A stretch of 64,000 nt of DNA from NCBI RefSeq assembly GCF_049959315.1, contig NZ_CP188201.1. One strand, 5' to 3'. This DNA is from Serratia proteamaculans_D (GTDB lineage: Bacteria; Pseudomonadota; Gammaproteobacteria; Enterobacterales; Enterobacteriaceae). The position numbers and the translations under genes were made by a program. The notes beneath the pieces are model-generated. The model did no database searches. It was given only the letters and a program-made list of their open reading frames with translations, and had not been told where the DNA came from. Below, piece by piece: positions 62,533 to 64,000 of the stretch (the stretch's first letter is position 1; every line of letters begins with the position of its first letter).

Positions 62533-63900
62533 TCAGTTACAGGCCACCACCTTGATCGCCAATCCACCTTGCGATGTCTCGCGGTACTTGGCGTTCATGT
62601 CTTTGCCCGTTTCATACATGGTTTCGATCACCTTATCCAGGCACACGCGTGGCTCACTGGTGCGGCGCAGCGCCATACGTGCGGCATTGACCGCCTTCAC
62701 CGCGGAAATGGCGTTACGTTCGATACAGGGCACCTGAACCTGACCGGCCAGCGGATCGCAGGTTAGCCCCAGGTGATGCTCCATGGCGATCTCCGCCGCG
62801 ATACAAACCTGTGCCGGGCTGCCGCCCATCAATTCTGCCAACCCTGCTGCGGCCATTGAGCAGGCGACGCCCACCTCGCCCTGACAGCCAACTTCGGCAC
62901 CGGAGATTGAAGCGTTCATCTTGTACAGCGCACCAATCACGCCGGACGTCAGGAAATAACGGCTGTAGGAATTGGGGTTGACCGGGCGAATAAACTGGTC
63001 GTAATAGGCCAGTACCGCCGGAATGATGCCACAGGCGCCGTTGGTCGGGGCGGTGACCACACGGCCACCGGCGGCGTTCTCTTCGTTAACGGCAAAGGCG
63101 AACATGTTGATCCAGTCGACCACGTTCATTGGGTCGATATTATTCTTGTCGCCGGTGACCAGCAGGCGGCGCAGGGCCGCGGCTCGGCGCTGAACCTTCA
63201 TCGGGCCAGGTAACAGGCCTTCGGTGTTCATACCGCGCTCGATACCGGCGCGCATCACCTGCCAGACATCGGCGAAGTGCGCGTCGATCTCGGCTTTGCT
63301 GTGCAGCGCCAATTCGTTTTGCATCACCAGCCCGGACAGCGACAATCCTGCGTCTTTGCAGTGTTGCTGCAAGTCTCGCGCCGAGTTGAACGGGAAGGGC
63401 ACCTGAACCGGATTGGCCGCAGCCAGGCCGAAGTTTTCTTCATCGACGATAAAACCACCGCCGGTAGAGTAATAGGTTTTGCTGTGTAACAGTTGTTCAC
63501 CGGCGAAGGCGCTGATGCGCATTCCGTTTTCATGCAGCGGTAAGTTATCGCTGTTGAAATTCATGCTGGTTTGCAACGGGAAATCCACTTCGTGGTGACC
63601 CTTGGCCAGCAGCAAACGACCGCGTTGCTCAACGTCGCGGATAAAACCGGCGATACCGTCGATATCAACGTCGTGCGGCAGGTTACCCGCCAGGCCCATA
63701 ATAATCGCGATATCGGTGTGGTGACCTTTGCCGGTCAGTGACAGCGAACCGTAGACGTCCACCACCACGCGAGTGGTATCCAATAGCTGCTGGCTGGCAA
63801 TCAATTCATCGACAAACAGCTTGCCGGCTTTCATCGGGCCGACGGTGTGAGAGCTGGATGGGCCAATACCAATTTTGAAAATATCGAAAACGCTGACCAT
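62533..63900 (-). CDS. sdaB: L-serine ammonia-lyase (SdaA/SdaB type)
   Basis: Iron-sulfur L-serine dehydratase giving pyruvate and ammonia. The start is MVSVFDIFKIGIGPSSSHTV, with the GIGPSSSHT loop. Cluster-binding cysteines lie in TNGACGIIPAV, GAEVGCQGEVGVACSM and LTCDPLAG. Length 455. The N-terminus, ERNAISAVKAVNAARMAL and the end KVVACN resemble E. coli SdaB slightly more than SdaA, so the symbol is tentative. A GGAGG site precedes the ATG. In E. coli sdaC precedes sdaB; here a terminator-like hairpin lies upstream at the window edge. Confidence 0.9.
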   Translation of the reverse strand: MVSVFDIFKIGIGPSSSHTVGPMKAGKLFVDELIASQQLLDTTRVVVDVYGSLSLTGKGHHTDIAIIMGLAGNLPHDVDIDGIAGFIRDVEQRGRLLLAKGHHEVDFPLQTSMNFNSDNLPLHENGMRISAFAGEQLLHSKTYYSTGGGFIVDEENFGLAAANPVQVPFPFNSARDLQQHCKDAGLSLSGLVMQNELALHSKAEIDAHFADVWQVMRAGIERGMNTEGLLPGPMKVQRRAAALRRLLVTGDKNNIDPMNVVDWINMFAFAVNEENAAGGRVVTAPTNGACGIIPAVLAYYDQFIRPVNPNSYSRYFLTSGVIGALYKMNASISGAEVGCQGEVGVACSMAAAGLAELMGGSPAQVCIAAEIAMEHHLGLTCDPLAGQVQVPCIERNAISAVKAVNAARMALRRTSEPRVCLDKVIETMYETGKDMNAKYRETSQGGLAIKVVACN

Positions 63901-63956
63901 GGTCTCGCCTCCTTCTTCAGGTGTTAGGCGTTAATGCAGGAAAGGGGGCCGTGCAG

Positions 63957-63983
63957 AAAAGCCGGCGCAAGATAGCGCCGGCT
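63957..63983 (-). terminator. Terminator-like hairpin upstream of the serine dehydratase gene
   Basis: On the minus strand GCCGGCGC / GCGCCGGC with a 6-nt loop, followed by TTTTC. It probably ends or attenuates an upstream minus-strand gene outside the window. Confidence 0.65.
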
Positions 63984-64000
63984 GGTCTTGATTAGAAGCT

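Noticed and set aside
1..64000. CRISPR arrays, tRNA/rRNA genes, prophage or integrase, classical defence systems
   Set aside because: Read through for regular repeats, integrases, nucleases and tRNA-like cloverleaves; none recognised.

Overview
The window looks like chromosomal DNA of an enterobacterium, most likely a Serratia. The S-layer gene slaA stands beside the lipBCD type I exporter, an arrangement known from Serratia marcescens. The D-galactan I gene set has the same gene order as Klebsiella O1/O2 and Serratia O16. A standard gnd/his junction follows. I cannot fix the species from sequence alone.

Layout. 1-16.4 kb: the 3' end of galF, then wza-wzb-wzc and an AT-rich serotype block (Wzx flippase, pyruvyltransferase, four GT4-type glycosyltransferases, acyltransferase, Wzy polymerase) ending with the initiating transferase WbaP. 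Together these form a Wzx/Wzy-dependent capsule or exopolysaccharide system. 16.5-26.1 kb: a secreted PslG-like glycoside hydrolase on the opposite strand, then slaA and lipB-lipC-lipD. 26.4-32.1 kb: sugar-nucleotide genes manC, manB, galE and galU, with an 835-bp gap between galE and galU. 32.2-39.0 kb: a JUMPStart/ops element followed by wzm-wzt-wbbM-glf-wbbN-wbbO, an ABC-transporter-dependent galactan O-antigen operon. 39.4-48.2 kb: gnd and the complete his operon (minus strand) with its leader peptide and attenuator. 48.4-64 kb: yeeZ-like gene, a LysR/guanidinobutyrase/symporter module, CorA-type transporter, GNAT, YliI-like sugar dehydrogenase, GstB, HAD phosphatase, 2OG-Fe(II) oxygenase, a cystathionine beta-synthase/gamma-lyase pair, dacC and an L-serine dehydratase.

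How it works together. About 39 kb is devoted to the cell surface: a capsule/EPS made by Wzx/Wzy/Wza-Wzc, an S-layer exported by a type I system, and an O-antigen exported by Wzm/Wzt. GalU, GalE, Glf, ManC and ManB supply UDP-Glc, UDP-Gal, UDP-Galf and GDP-Man. The hydrolase may trim or release the capsular polymer. The most interesting points are the S-layer/exporter cassette set inside a polysaccharide locus, an uninterrupted run of nine G in slaA that could act as a phase-variation switch, the serotype-specific capsule block with its antisense hydrolase, and an ops signal present on the O-antigen operon but not seen before wza. I saw no prophage, insertion sequence, CRISPR array, tRNA or rRNA.
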